Below, in pieces: positions 1-7,169 of a stretch of 8,416 nucleotides of DNA. Positions within the stretch are counted from its first letter, which is position 1; each line of letters opens with the position of its first letter. The position numbers and the translations under genes were made by a program. The notes beneath the pieces are model-generated. The model was not told where the DNA came from, made no database searches, and saw nothing but the letters and a program-made list of their open reading frames with translations. This stretch comes from Candidatus Altimarinota bacterium (GTDB lineage Bacteria; Patescibacteriota; Gracilibacteria; GCA-2401425; JAJOLG01). The stretch lies in contig JAJOLG010000065.1 in the NCBI GenBank assembly GCA_021129445.1, forward strand, positions 1 through 8,416, written 5' to 3'.

Positions 1-75
1 TTAGACAAAAAATAAATTAAAAAATAAATTTCTTGAAAAAAGAAAATAAAATTTTAAGATTTAAATATTGAAAAA

Positions 76-92
76 TGAAGCGTTAAACTTCA
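76..92. repeat. Small hairpin near the left edge
   Basis: A 5-bp stem (TGAAG/CTTCA) encloses a 7-base loop, followed by CTAGACCC. The 5+7+5 geometry resembles a tRNA arm, but the loop lacks the conserved T-loop or anticodon-loop bases and no matching acceptor strand lies upstream, so I do not call a tRNA. It lies beyond the rpsB terminator and could belong to the leader of a gene outside the window. The rest of positions 1-115 is A/T-rich with nothing else recognisable. Confidence 0.3.
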
Positions 93-116
93 CTAGACCC
101 AAAATATTTAAAATAT

Positions 117-148
117 AAAAAAAACCTGAAAAAATTTTCAGGTTTTTT
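117..148. terminator. Bidirectional intrinsic terminator after rpsB
   Basis: The inverted repeat CCTGAA...TTCAGG is flanked by an A8 run on the left and a T6 run on the right, which extend the stem. Read on the minus strand it is a hairpin followed by T8, about 77 bases past the rpsB stop, which fits the end of that transcript. Read on the plus strand it is followed by T6, so it could also stop a transcript entering from the left. Confidence 0.8.
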
Positions 149-224
149 AATTTTTAAATAAAAAATTATTTTTACTTAAAATAATTTCTAACAATTATTT
201 TTCTTCAAAGGCTAATTCAAAAAA

Positions 225-971
225 CTATTTAAGTTTTCTAACTCATCAAGCATCTTTTGAAGAAGATTTTAATTCAGTAGATTTTTTATTTGCTAAAATC
301 GCAGCTTCAACATGTCATAAAATAAATGACAAAGATTTAATCGCATCATCATTTGCAGGAACTCAGTTTTGGTACAATTCAGAATTTACATTTGAATCCA
401 TAATTCATAAAACTGGAATTCATAATTTATTTGCTTCTGTTAAAGCAATTTCATCTCTTTTTCAATCAACAACGAAAATTGCATCTGGAACTTTATTCAT
501 TTTTTCAATTCATCAAAGAACTTTTGTCAATTTTTCTAAATCTTTTGCAAATTGAGATTGTTCTTTTTTTGTATATTTTGAAATTTCTCAAGTTTCAAAT
601 TGATCTTTTAATTTTCTCATTAAAGCAACTCTTTGTTTGATTGTTTGAAAATTTGTCAATAATCATCACATCCATTTTTGAGAAATAATTGGCATTCAAG
701 TTGTTTCAGCAATGTTTGACAAAAGTGTTTTAGTTTGAGGCTTTGTAGAAACAAAAAGAATTGTTTTTCAAGAAGAAGCTAGATCAGCAACTTGATTTAA
801 AACATTTACAAACATTTCAGCTGATTGTTCAAGGTCAAAAATATGAACTCAGTTTTTTACTCAGTATAAATACTGTCTCATTTTTGGGTTCCATTTTGAA
901 GTTTTGTGTCAAATATGACAGTAGTTTACAAACATTTCTCTTGGAGAAATAGCAGTGTTTTGTGTAGACAT
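225..971 (-). CDS. rpsB: 30S ribosomal protein S2
   Basis: Translated with TGA = Gly, this is a full-length 248-residue S2, a structural protein of the small ribosomal subunit. Family landmarks are seen in order: an N-terminal IGHKTSKWNPKM (residues 20-31), the GVHIFDLE segment (41-48), ILFVSTK (71-77), the highly conserved KWMGGLLTN (99-107), and VVDGKRDEIALTEANKLGIP (167-186), with the usual length. All 17 glycines are TGA codons and none is GGN, so the standard code would break the gene into pieces. The ATG start is the only plausible one. AAGGA lies about 18 bases upstream, too far for a normal ribosome-binding site. It is the only gene here that ends in TAG. An in-frame TAA follows ten codons later at 195-197. 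It appears to be monocistronic, between its own terminator and that of rpsG. Confidence 0.97.
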
Positions 972-1027
972 AAAAAATTTTAATTATTTTCCTTAATATT
1001 AATCTTACTTCATAATAATTTTCTTAG

Positions 1028-1050
1028 CTCAAAAAAATTTTGAGAGGGCG
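1028..1050 (-). promoter_or_regulatory. Candidate structured leader of rpsB
   Basis: CTCAAAA/TTTTGAG forms a 7-bp stem with a 3-base loop. On the mRNA sense (minus) strand it is preceded by CCGCCCT, the only G/C-rich patch in this intergenic stretch. It lies about 57-80 bases upstream of the rpsB start, where autoregulatory leaders of ribosomal protein operons often sit. No T-run follows on the minus strand, so it is not an obvious terminator. The regulatory role is inference. The rest of 972-1125 is A/T-rich with no convincing -35/-10 pair. Confidence 0.25.
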
Positions 1051-1125
1051 GAAAACTAGAAATAAAATATTTTTTTATAAAATAAATTTTTTTATTTGAA
1101 GAAAAAAAATTTTAAAAAAACTTTT

Positions 1126-1153
1126 TAATTTCAGAAAAATTTTTCTGAAATTA
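1126..1153 (-). terminator. Probable terminator of the rplA-rpsL-rpsG transcript
   Basis: This is a perfect 28-base palindrome with arms reading TAATTTCAGAAAAA. It begins about 20 bases past the rpsG stop. On the minus strand the T-run (T7) starts only after a short AAAAAG spacer, so the form is less classical than the other terminators in the window. On the plus strand it is followed by TTTTATTT. Confidence 0.6.
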
Positions 1154-1173
1154 TTTTATTTCACAAAAATAAT

Positions 1174-1617
1174 TTAGTATCTTGCGAAATGAGCAAATGC
1201 TTTATTTGCATGAGCCATTTTAAGAACTTCTTCTTTCTTTTTGAAAGCTCATCAAGTATCAGATAATGCATCATTTAATTCAATTGCCAATCTTTTATGC
1301 ATTGGCAATCATTTTTTTCATCTTGCTGAATTTAAAATCCATCAAATTGCCAAGAAAACTTGTCTTTTATCAGAAACTTCAACAGGAATTTGATAAACAG
1401 CTCATCAAACTCTTTTTGCTCTAACTTCAACATGAGGCATAACATTGTTTAAAGCTTTTTCAAAAGCTTCAACAGGATTTTTATGTCACATTGTTTTTAA
1501 TTCTTCAAAACATGAAGATAAAATTTTTCTTGCAACAGTTTTTTTTCAATCTTTCATTAAACAATTAATGAATTTTTCTTGTAATGGAGTTGATCCAGTT
1601 GGTATAAATTTAAACAT
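1174..1617 (-). CDS. rpsG: 30S ribosomal protein S7
   Basis: With TGA = Gly this gives a 147-residue S7, which nucleates assembly of the 30S head by binding 16S rRNA. The sequence shows NPVEAFEKALNNVMPHVEVR (49-68), RVGGAVYQIPVEV (70-82), the LAIGWILNSAR region, TGGAFKKKEEVLKMAHANKAFAHF (from about 121) and a family-typical C-terminal end. Nine glycines are TGA and one is GGA. Compared with the usual 156 residues, the shortfall is at the N-terminus: the basic MPRR-type arm is missing. The frame stays open for 18 codons upstream to a TAG at 1672-1674 but contains no ATG, GTG or TTG, so either the arm is absent or a rare start such as ATT is used. It is third in the rplA-rpsL-rpsG cluster, 69 bases after rpsL. 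No Shine-Dalgarno sequence is visible. Confidence 0.96.
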
Positions 1618-1637
1618 AGTATTTTTTTTAATTAATG

Positions 1638-1681
1638 ATTTTATAAAATAATTTTTATAAAATGATGTTCTCTAAAAGAGA
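1638..1681. repeat. Inverted repeats in the rpsL-rpsG spacer
   Basis: The 69-base spacer holds the palindrome ATTTTATAAAAT (1638-1649), a near copy TTTTTATAAAAT (1652-1663), and a small hairpin TCTCT-AAA-AGAGA (1669-1681). On the plus strand the hairpin is followed by T7, but there is no plus-strand gene for it to terminate. On the mRNA strand it lies just after the rpsL stop, where it could affect processing or coupling between rpsL and rpsG. That role is speculative. Confidence 0.35.
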
Positions 1682-1686
1682 TTTTT

Positions 1687-2106
1687 TTAAGATTTAGGTT
1701 TTTTAGTTCAATATTTTGATCTTCATCTTTTTCTTCATTCTACTCATTGAGTATCTAAATATCATCTTAAAATATGATATCTACATCAAGGAAGATCTTT
1801 TACTCTTCATCATCTAATTGCAACAACCGAATGTTCTTGCAAATTGTGTCACTCTCAAGGAATGTATGCAGTAACCTCTGTTCAGTTTGTTAATCTAACT
1901 CTGGCAATTTTTCTCAATGCCGAGTTTGGTTTTTTTGGTGTAGCAGTTGTAACTTTTACACAAACTCATTTTTTAAATGGTGCTCATTTTTTTAAATAAA
2001 CTCTTTGTCATTTAATTGAGTTGTAAGTATATTGTAAATCTTGTGATTTACTTTTTTTCTTAGGAGTTTTCCTAGGTTTTCTAATAAGTTGGTTTATAGT
2101 TGGCAT
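1687..2106 (-). CDS. rpsL: 30S ribosomal protein S12
   Basis: With TGA = Gly this is a complete 139-residue S12, the decoding-centre protein that monitors codon-anticodon pairing in the A site. The landmarks are an N-terminal MPTINQLIRKPRK, TPKKPNSALRK (56-66, the first decoding loop), RVRLTNG (69-75), IPGEGHNLQEHSVV (82-95), IRGGRVKDLPG (97-107) and a basic C-terminus SKYGTKKPKS. All 14 glycines are TGA. It is longer than the 124-residue E. coli form because of about 14 extra residues (around 20-45), a variation known in other bacteria. A Cys replaces the usual Val at residue 108 in the PG-V-RYH motif. The lysines classically linked to streptomycin resistance (PKKPNS and GRVKDLPG) are present. 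It starts only 9 bases after the rplA stop, which suggests cotranscription and coupled translation. Confidence 0.97.
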
Positions 2107-2115
2107 AATAATAAA

Positions 2116-2820
2116 TTATTTATTTACTGAATAAGCTTCATTAACATCAATTGACACTCAAGGTCACATTGTTGTTGCAAGTGAAACTGAATTTACATAA
2201 GTATTTTTAATAGAAGCTGGTTTTTTATCTAAAATTGAAGACATAATTGTTTTCAAATTTTCTAAAATTTTTGCTCATCAAAAAGATACTTTTCAAATTG
2301 AAACATGAATAATTCATGTTTTATCTGTTTTAAATTCAACTCTTCATTTTTTTAATTCTCAAATTGCTTTTTCAAAATCTTGAGTCACAGTTCATGCTTT
2401 TGGATTTGGCATTAAACCTTTTTGTCAAAGAGTTCTTGCAATTTTTCAAAGAGATTTCATCGCATCAGGAGTAGCAACAGCAATATCAAAATCAATTTTT
2501 CATTTTGAAACTTGCTCAACTAAATCATCAATTCAAACTAAATCAGCTCAAGCTTTTTTCGCAGCATCTTTATTTTCATCAGAAACAAATGCAGCAACTC
2601 TAACTGTTTTTCAAGTTCAGTGCGGTAAAACAACAACTCATCTAACAATTTGATCAGCATGTTTTGGATCAACACCAAGATTCATATGTAATTCAACAGA
2701 TGAATCGAACTTCGTAGTAGAAGTTTGTACAACTAAATCAGCAGCTTCATTTAAAGATAGATTTTCCTTACCAGAAATCTTTTCCAAAGCAGCTTTGTAC
2801 TTTTTTCAATATTTTTTCAT
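2116..2820 (-). CDS. rplA: 50S ribosomal protein L1
   Basis: With TGA = Gly this is a 234-residue L1, which binds 23S rRNA and forms the mobile L1 stalk at the E site. It begins MKKYGKKYKAALEKI, a normal start for the family. It then shows VELHMNLGVDPKHADQIVRG (from about 42), the VVLPHGTGKTVRVAAF segment, and the L1 signature LMPNPKAGTVT. Eighteen glycines are TGA and three are GGT. In most bacteria L1 follows L11 (rplK), and rpsL-rpsG follow rpoBC. Here rplA leads directly into rpsL with 9 bases between them, and no rplK precedes it. L1 is a known translational repressor in other bacteria, so it may regulate this unit, but I see no clear L1-binding leader. No Shine-Dalgarno sequence precedes the start. 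Confidence 0.96.
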
Positions 2821-2845
2821 AATATCGTTTTTCTTTTTTGGTCAA
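2819..2845 (-). promoter_or_regulatory. Weak candidate promoter for rplA
   Basis: On the minus strand TTGACC (2840-2845) is followed after 15 bases by TATTAT (2819-2824). The unit must start near here because a strong terminator closes the upstream pyk transcript. However, the spacer is short and the -10 overlaps the rplA ATG, which would place transcription start inside the coding region. Either the real -10 differs, or this is a chance match in A/T-rich sequence. Confidence 0.22.
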
Positions 2846-2859
2846 GCGTTTTTTCGACT

Positions 2860-2890
2860 AAAAAACTCCCAAATTTATAAATTTGGGAGT
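2860..2890 (-). terminator. Intrinsic terminator of pyk
   Basis: A perfect 26-base palindrome (arms ACTCCCAAATTTA, 2865-2890) is followed on the minus strand by T6 (2860-2865), 35 bases after the pyk stop. This is the clearest one-directional terminator in the window. It separates pyk from the ribosomal protein cluster. Confidence 0.88.
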
Positions 2891-2925
2891 AAAATAGTTG
2901 TTAAAAAAGAAAATGCAAGTTTTTT

Positions 2926-3933
2926 TTAATCAATTTCAAGAAAAAAATCCTCACTTTTCTCAGCAAATTCACAAATTTTTCTCATAACATTCACCGCTTT
3001 TTCAGGATGCCTTCAAGAAGCTGTTTCATCAGATAGCATTACCGTATTTGCTCACATCGAAACCGCACTTGAAACATCAAAAACTTCTGCTCTCGTTGGA
3101 GTTGTATTTTCGGTCATTGACATCAACATTTGTGTTGCAATAATTACAGGAGTCAATGTTCTATTACATTTTTTAACAATACTTTTTTGAACCAATGGCA
3201 ATTGATAAAAATGGACTTTAATTCACAAGTCACCTCTTGCAACCATTATTTCATCAGAGAATCCAATAATTTCATCAATATTTTGCAATCATTCAAGATT
3301 TTCAATCTTTGCAATAATTTTGATATTTTGTCAAACGATTTTTCTAACTTCCAAAATATCCTCTTTATTTCTCACAAAAGAAACTGCAACTGCATCAATT
3401 CATTCAGAAATTCACATTTTCAAAATTTCTTCATCTGACTTCGTCAAAATAGGTAAATCAATATGTTTTCAAGGTAAATTTATGTGACGACGAGAAGTTA
3501 TTGTTCAAGAATTTTTTGCAATTGCTTTTAAATTTTCTCATTTCTCAGAAACAGTTAAAACAATTTTTCAATCATCAATAATAATTTTGTCTCAAATTTC
3601 AACAGTTTCAGAAAATTTTTTAAATCAATGAAAAATTTTTTTATCATCAGAAAAAATTTTTTCTTTTTTATCAGAAAAAATCAAAAAATATTCTTCTCAT
3701 TTTAAAATTTTTATTTCTCAATCAGTATCCCCCGTGCGAATATCTGGTCATTTTGTATCCAAAACAACTTCATTTGGATTTCAAATTTCTTTTATTTTAC
3801 GAATTGCATTTTTATGAAAATCAACATCTCAATGAGATAAATTTAATCTAAATCTACTTGCTCATTTTTCTTGCAATTTTTTAATTTTTTCTAAACTCGC
3901 TGGTCAAACTGTGGCTAGAATTTTTGTGTTCAT
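2926..3933 (-). CDS. pyk: Pyruvate kinase, short form without the C-terminal domain
   Basis: Pyruvate kinase transfers phosphate from phosphoenolpyruvate to ADP in the last glycolytic step. With TGA = Gly the product is 335 residues and shows the catalytic core in order: ATVGPAS (7-13), RLNLSHGD (29-36), LDTKGPDIRTG (58-68), a B domain from about 69 to 155, [21 protein letters not shown] with the catalytic Lys209 and metal-binding Glu211, MVARGDLGI with Asp235, IATQMLMSM with Thr267, [13 protein letters not shown] (279-291) and [12 protein letters not shown] (299-310). The protein stops shortly after the barrel, so the roughly 120-140-residue C-terminal domain, which carries the allosteric site and tetramer contacts in most homologs, is absent. 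Downstream there is only a terminator, so this is not a recent frameshift. Twenty glycines are TGA and three are GGN. It is flanked by terminators and probably transcribed alone. Confidence 0.95.
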
Positions 3934-4014
3934 TTAATTTTTATTATTTTTAAAGACTAAATAAAAATAAAAAAATTTTTTATAAATATCAAAAGTTTTT
4001 TATAAAATCACAAT

Positions 4015-4043
4015 AAAAAACCATATTTTTCAATATGGTTTTT
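4015..4043. terminator. Bidirectional terminator downstream of the wecA-like gene
   Basis: CCATATT/AATATGG forms a 7-bp stem with the loop TTTC, extended by A6 on the left and T5 on the right. On the minus strand it ends in T6 about 108 bases after the stop of the transferase gene, before pyk. The plus-strand form also has a T-run but no gene to serve. Confidence 0.75.
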
Positions 4044-4065
4044 AAATTTTTCTCAAATCCAAAAT

Positions 4066-4142
4066 CTGTTTTTAGACAGGATTAAATTTAACACCTAAAT
4101 TTATCTATTACTAAATAATATATTTTTAAATTTAAAAATATA
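4066..4142. repeat. Inverted repeats in the 3' region of the transferase gene
   Basis: Two inverted repeats lie between the transferase stop and its terminator. One is a hairpin AATCTGT...ACAGGATT with one bulged base (about 4065-4085). The other is a perfect 24-base all-A/T palindrome (4119-4142) centred on AAATTT. Such palindromes arise easily in A/T-rich DNA, so function is uncertain. Nothing else is recognisable in 3934-4150. Confidence 0.35.
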
Positions 4143-4150
4143 AATTTTTT

Positions 4151-5230
4151 TTATTTTCTCCTTAAAAAAATTTCCAAAAATATCATAAAAACACACAAAA
4201 TAATCAATAAAATAAATTTTCACTCTGTTTCTAAAAAAATTGTTGGAATTCAAAATGAAGCAGAAAGTAAAATGTAAATTAAAACTGAATTTTTACGAGA
4301 AAATCATTTATCAAGCAAAATATGATGAAAATGCTCCATATCTCATTTCATCGGATTTTGTCAATTTTTTATGCGACGAAAAATCGTATAAAATGCATCA
4401 AAAATTGGAATTCACATCACAATCATCGCCGTTGCCATTTTTCATCAAGCAAAAACTGCAAAAACCGCAATTGCAAATCATAAAAACATCGAACCACTAT
4501 CCCCTATCAAAACCGATGGCTTTTCAAGATCAAAAAAGAAAAAAATCGTCGTAATCACAGCAAAAACTAAAAACATTTTTGCAATATCTGGCTGTCAAAC
4601 AAACGGAGAAATCGCCAAAAAAAACAAAAACCATCAAGATAAAGCGGCCAATCACGAAGTATTTCACGAAACTCAATCTGCCCAATTCATCGAATTTATC
4701 ATTCAAATTATCCAAAAAAATACCAGAAAATCCGCAATCGGATAGAAATAATGCCCAAAAATTTCAATTCATCAAATATTTAAGTTTAAAACTCATCAAA
4801 TCGGACTCAAAACCTCAGAAATTCAAATACCAGAAGCAATAATTATTCAGGCCGATAAAGCCTGAATTCAAAGTCTGAAAATCGGTGAAAGTCAATACCT
4901 ATCATCAAAAAATGATGTTGCAACTAAAATAACCGATGCAAAAAAAAATCCTAAAATCTGTTTTGAAACTGGAAAAATTGCAAAAATAATTATAAAAAAA
5001 ATTATTGGAATAATTATTCAAGCCGGATAAGGAACAGGGTTTCGCGAATATCAAAATTTTTTTGGATTATCAAGAAATCAAATTTTTGGAAAAATTTTTT
5101 TCACCAAAAAAATCCCGAACAATGTCAAAAAAATTGTTCAAAGTATTAAAAAAAAATTTTCATAAAGATTGAAAAAAACTCTTGATGAAAGAAAAAAATT
5201 TTGAAGCGATGATAAAAAATTTTCTGACAT
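4151..5230 (-). CDS. WecA/TagO/MraY-family undecaprenyl-phosphate sugar-1-phosphate transferase
   Basis: With TGA = Gly this is a 359-residue polytopic membrane protein. The family moves a sugar-1-phosphate (in WecA and TagO, GlcNAc-1-P from UDP-GlcNAc) onto undecaprenyl phosphate at the cytoplasmic face, starting a lipid-linked glycan. Motifs in order: FFDDRYGLSP with the Asp109-Asp110 pair, NWADGVSGNTSGLAAL (182-197, the N-x-x-DG loop), IGDSGSMFLGF (242-252), and HFHH at 300-303, which matches the HIHH-type motif of the WecA/TagO branch and argues against MraY. About ten hydrophobic segments surround them. The final segment ends in the basic sequence LRRK. The exact sugar cannot be told. 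An in-frame TAA directly abuts the ATG, which fixes the start. Twenty-seven glycines are TGA and six are GGN. It uses more TCG, CCG, ACG and GCG codons than its neighbours. It lies 127 bases after the Nudix gene. The standard code breaks it up completely, so it would normally be missed. Confidence 0.93.
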
Positions 5231-5357
5231 TTATTTTTTTAAATTTTCAATATCATTAATAATATTTTTTATTTTTTTTACAATTTTTTTCAATCTATTA
5301 AAAAAACTTTTTAAAATAATAACCTCTATAAAAACTATTTTAAAAATATCAAATTTT

Positions 5358-5804
5358 TTAATAAGAATAAAAATTATCTTTAATTTTTTCCAATCACTCC
5401 AATAATTTTTCCTTCAAAAAAGCTGGTTTTAAACCTCAAATTTCAGAAATTGTAAACCATTTTATATCATCTAATTCAATTTCTGCAAAATCTCAGACTC
5501 ATCAAATAAAATCTTTTCAATTTTTTACCTCGAAAAAAAATTCAATATTATTTTTCTCTCAAGTTTCTCAAAATCTATTTTTTTCGTAAGAAAATTCGTG
5601 AACAAAAAGCATTTTTCAAATTTCTGCCTCAACTCATAATTCTTCAAAAAGTTCTCTTTTTATTGCAGTTTTTGACCTTTCTCACGGGTCAACTTTTCAT
5701 CACGGAAGTGCATAAAAATCATTTCATTTATGTTTTACAAGCAAAATTTTATCTCAATCCAAAATTATCGCACGAACTCTAAAAATTGTTTCATTTCAAT
5801 TCAT
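5358..5804 (-). CDS. Nudix hydrolase
   Basis: With TGA = Gly the product is 148 residues, a typical size for a stand-alone Nudix domain. The full Nudix box is present from Gly36 to Val58 (G-x5-E-x7-REU-x-EE-x-GU), with Glu42, Arg50, Glu51, Glu54 and Glu55 as the Mg-binding and catalytic set. The N-terminal part FRVRAIILDGDKILLVKHK is the usual first strand pair, and the C-terminal KWFTISEI strand-helix also fits. Such enzymes hydrolyse nucleoside diphosphates linked to another moiety, but the substrate (oxidised dNTP, ADP-ribose, sugar nucleotide) cannot be read from the sequence. Sixteen glycines are TGA and one is GGT. It begins 21 bases after the glutamate dehydrogenase stop, so the two are probably cotranscribed. 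No Shine-Dalgarno sequence is visible. Confidence 0.94.
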
Positions 5805-5825
5805 TTTTTTGTTAATTTTATTTTT

Positions 5826-7088
5826 TTAAACTTCACCTCTGTCCTTCATCGCATCAAGTATTCTTTTCATAGAAACTATATAAGCTGCTGATCTCAAATG
5901 TGTTTTGTATTCTTTTGCAGTTTCAAAAACATTTTTAGCTGCATTTGTAATTTTTTTGTATAATTTATCAGAAACTTCTTTTTCTTCCCAATAAAAATTC
6001 ATATTATTTTGCACTTGTTCAAAATAAGAAACCATTACTCATCAAGAATTTGCTAAAATATCTGGAATAATTATTATTCATTTTTTAAATAAAATTTCAT
6101 CTCACTCTGGTGTTATTGGTCAATTTGCAAGTTCTAAAATATATTTTGCTTGAATTTTATCCGCATTTTCATCTGTAATCTGATTTTCTAGCGCTGCTGG
6201 AATAAGAATATCGCACTCTTTTTCTAAAATTTCTTTTGCTCATAATTTTTCTGCATCTAAATATTCTAAAACAGATTTTTTTTGAGATTTTATTTTTTCA
6301 ATTTCTGAAATTTTTATTCAATTTTCATTAAAAATTCATCATTTTGAATCAGAAATTCATAAAATTTTTGCTCATTTTTCTTCTAAAATTTTTCAAGCTA
6401 TCAATCAAGCATTTCATGCTCATTGAATAATTATTTTTTTTCATTCAATTTTATCATTTGATAATTCTAGAATTTTTTGTAAAACATAAACTCATCATTG
6501 AGCAGTTGCTGTTCATCTTCATTTAGATCATCAGCAAGTAAGAGGTTTTCAAGTGAAAGATCAAGGAGAATATTTTCATACTAATTTTGAATATTCATCC
6601 ATCATCCAAGCCATAATTTGAGGATTTGTGTTTACATCAGGAGCTGGCACATCTTGTTCTGGTCAAATATATTTGTATAATTCTCTAACATATCATCTTG
6701 ACAACCTTTCAATTTCTCATTGAGATAATTCTTTTGGATTTACAATAATTCATCATTTTCATCATCAAAGAGGAATATCAATAACAGCGCATTTAAAACT
6801 CATCCACATACTCAAAGCTTTTACTTCTGATTGACTTACATCTTGATGAAAACGAATTCATCATTTAAAAGGTCATCTTGCATTGTTATGCTGAGATCTG
6901 TACCCTGTGAAAAATCTAATTTTTCAATTATCCATTTTTACTGGTATATTAATCTCGATAATTCTTCTTGGATGAGAAATCATCTCGTATTTGTTATCAT
7001 CTAATTTACATTCATCATATAAATTACAAGCTTCTCTAATTTGTCTTCTTGCATTTAAAAATGCATCGTTAATATTTTTTTCTAACAT
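5826..7088 (-). CDS. gdhA: Glutamate dehydrogenase (Glu/Leu/Phe/Val dehydrogenase family)
   Basis: The enzyme interconverts glutamate with 2-oxoglutarate and ammonia using NAD(P). With TGA = Gly the product is 420 residues, the normal length for the hexameric short family. Active-site lysines are Lys75 in GPFKGGIRFH, Lys99 in [13 protein letters not shown] and Lys111 in GGGKGG, with Asp151 in PAPDVNT. Their spacing (24, 12, 40) equals that of the classic clostridial enzyme. The nucleotide-binding domain begins near FTGKPL (178-183), with QGAGNAG (222-228) as its Rossmann glycine motif. The C-terminal part LANGPITPEGD and PDILANSGGV is typical. Related amino-acid dehydrogenases share the fold, but the lysine-region motifs favour glutamate. 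Thirty-seven glycines are TGA, one GGG and one GGT. It heads the gdhA-nudix unit and possibly the transferase gene, behind the candidate promoter at 7170-7197. Confidence 0.95.
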
Positions 7089-7122
7089 AATTTTTTATTT
7101 TTTATATTTTTATAAATGCTGG

Positions 7123-7136
7123 GTATTTAAAAATAC
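7123..7136. repeat. Short hairpin in the gdhA leader
   Basis: GTATTT-AA-AAATAC forms a 6-bp inverted repeat about 35-48 bases upstream of the gdhA ATG. If transcription begins at the promoter proposed at 7170-7197, it would lie in the untranslated leader. No function can be assigned. Confidence 0.3.
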
Positions 7137-7169
7137 TAGTCATAATTTATGGATATTTTTTATATTAAA

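Noticed and set aside
28-103. A possible tRNA suggested by the 5+7+5 hairpin followed by CTAGACCC.
   Set aside because: There is no complementary acceptor strand, no D-arm, no TTC loop motif and no U33, so a tRNA cannot be supported.
2116-2820. In-frame TGA codons as evidence of pseudogenes or frameshifts in rplA and the other genes.
   Set aside because: The TGA codons are too many, always in frame, and fall at conserved glycines in ten separate essential genes. That pattern indicates recoding, not decay.
3130-3438. A 102-codon plus-strand frame.
   Set aside because: It is antisense to the catalytic core of pyruvate kinase. Its Asn/Phe/Ser-rich product reflects the complement of Gly/Glu/Ile/Asp codons.
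4119-4142. The all-A/T palindrome as a replication origin or protein-binding site.
   Set aside because: Palindromes centred on AAATTT recur by chance in DNA of this composition, and there is no cluster of DnaA boxes or other origin feature nearby.
4240-4842. Two plus-strand frames of 104 and 87 codons that look like small hypothetical proteins.
   Set aside because: They are antisense to the transferase gene, which matches its family over its full length. The plus-strand products have biased composition and no recognisable domain.
5231-5404. An open minus-strand frame of about 45-55 codons, Lys/Ile/Phe-rich, ending at the TAA directly before the transferase ATG.
   Set aside because: It has no ATG, GTG or plausible TTG start before its last 20 codons, overlaps the end of the Nudix gene, and looks like A/T-rich translation noise.
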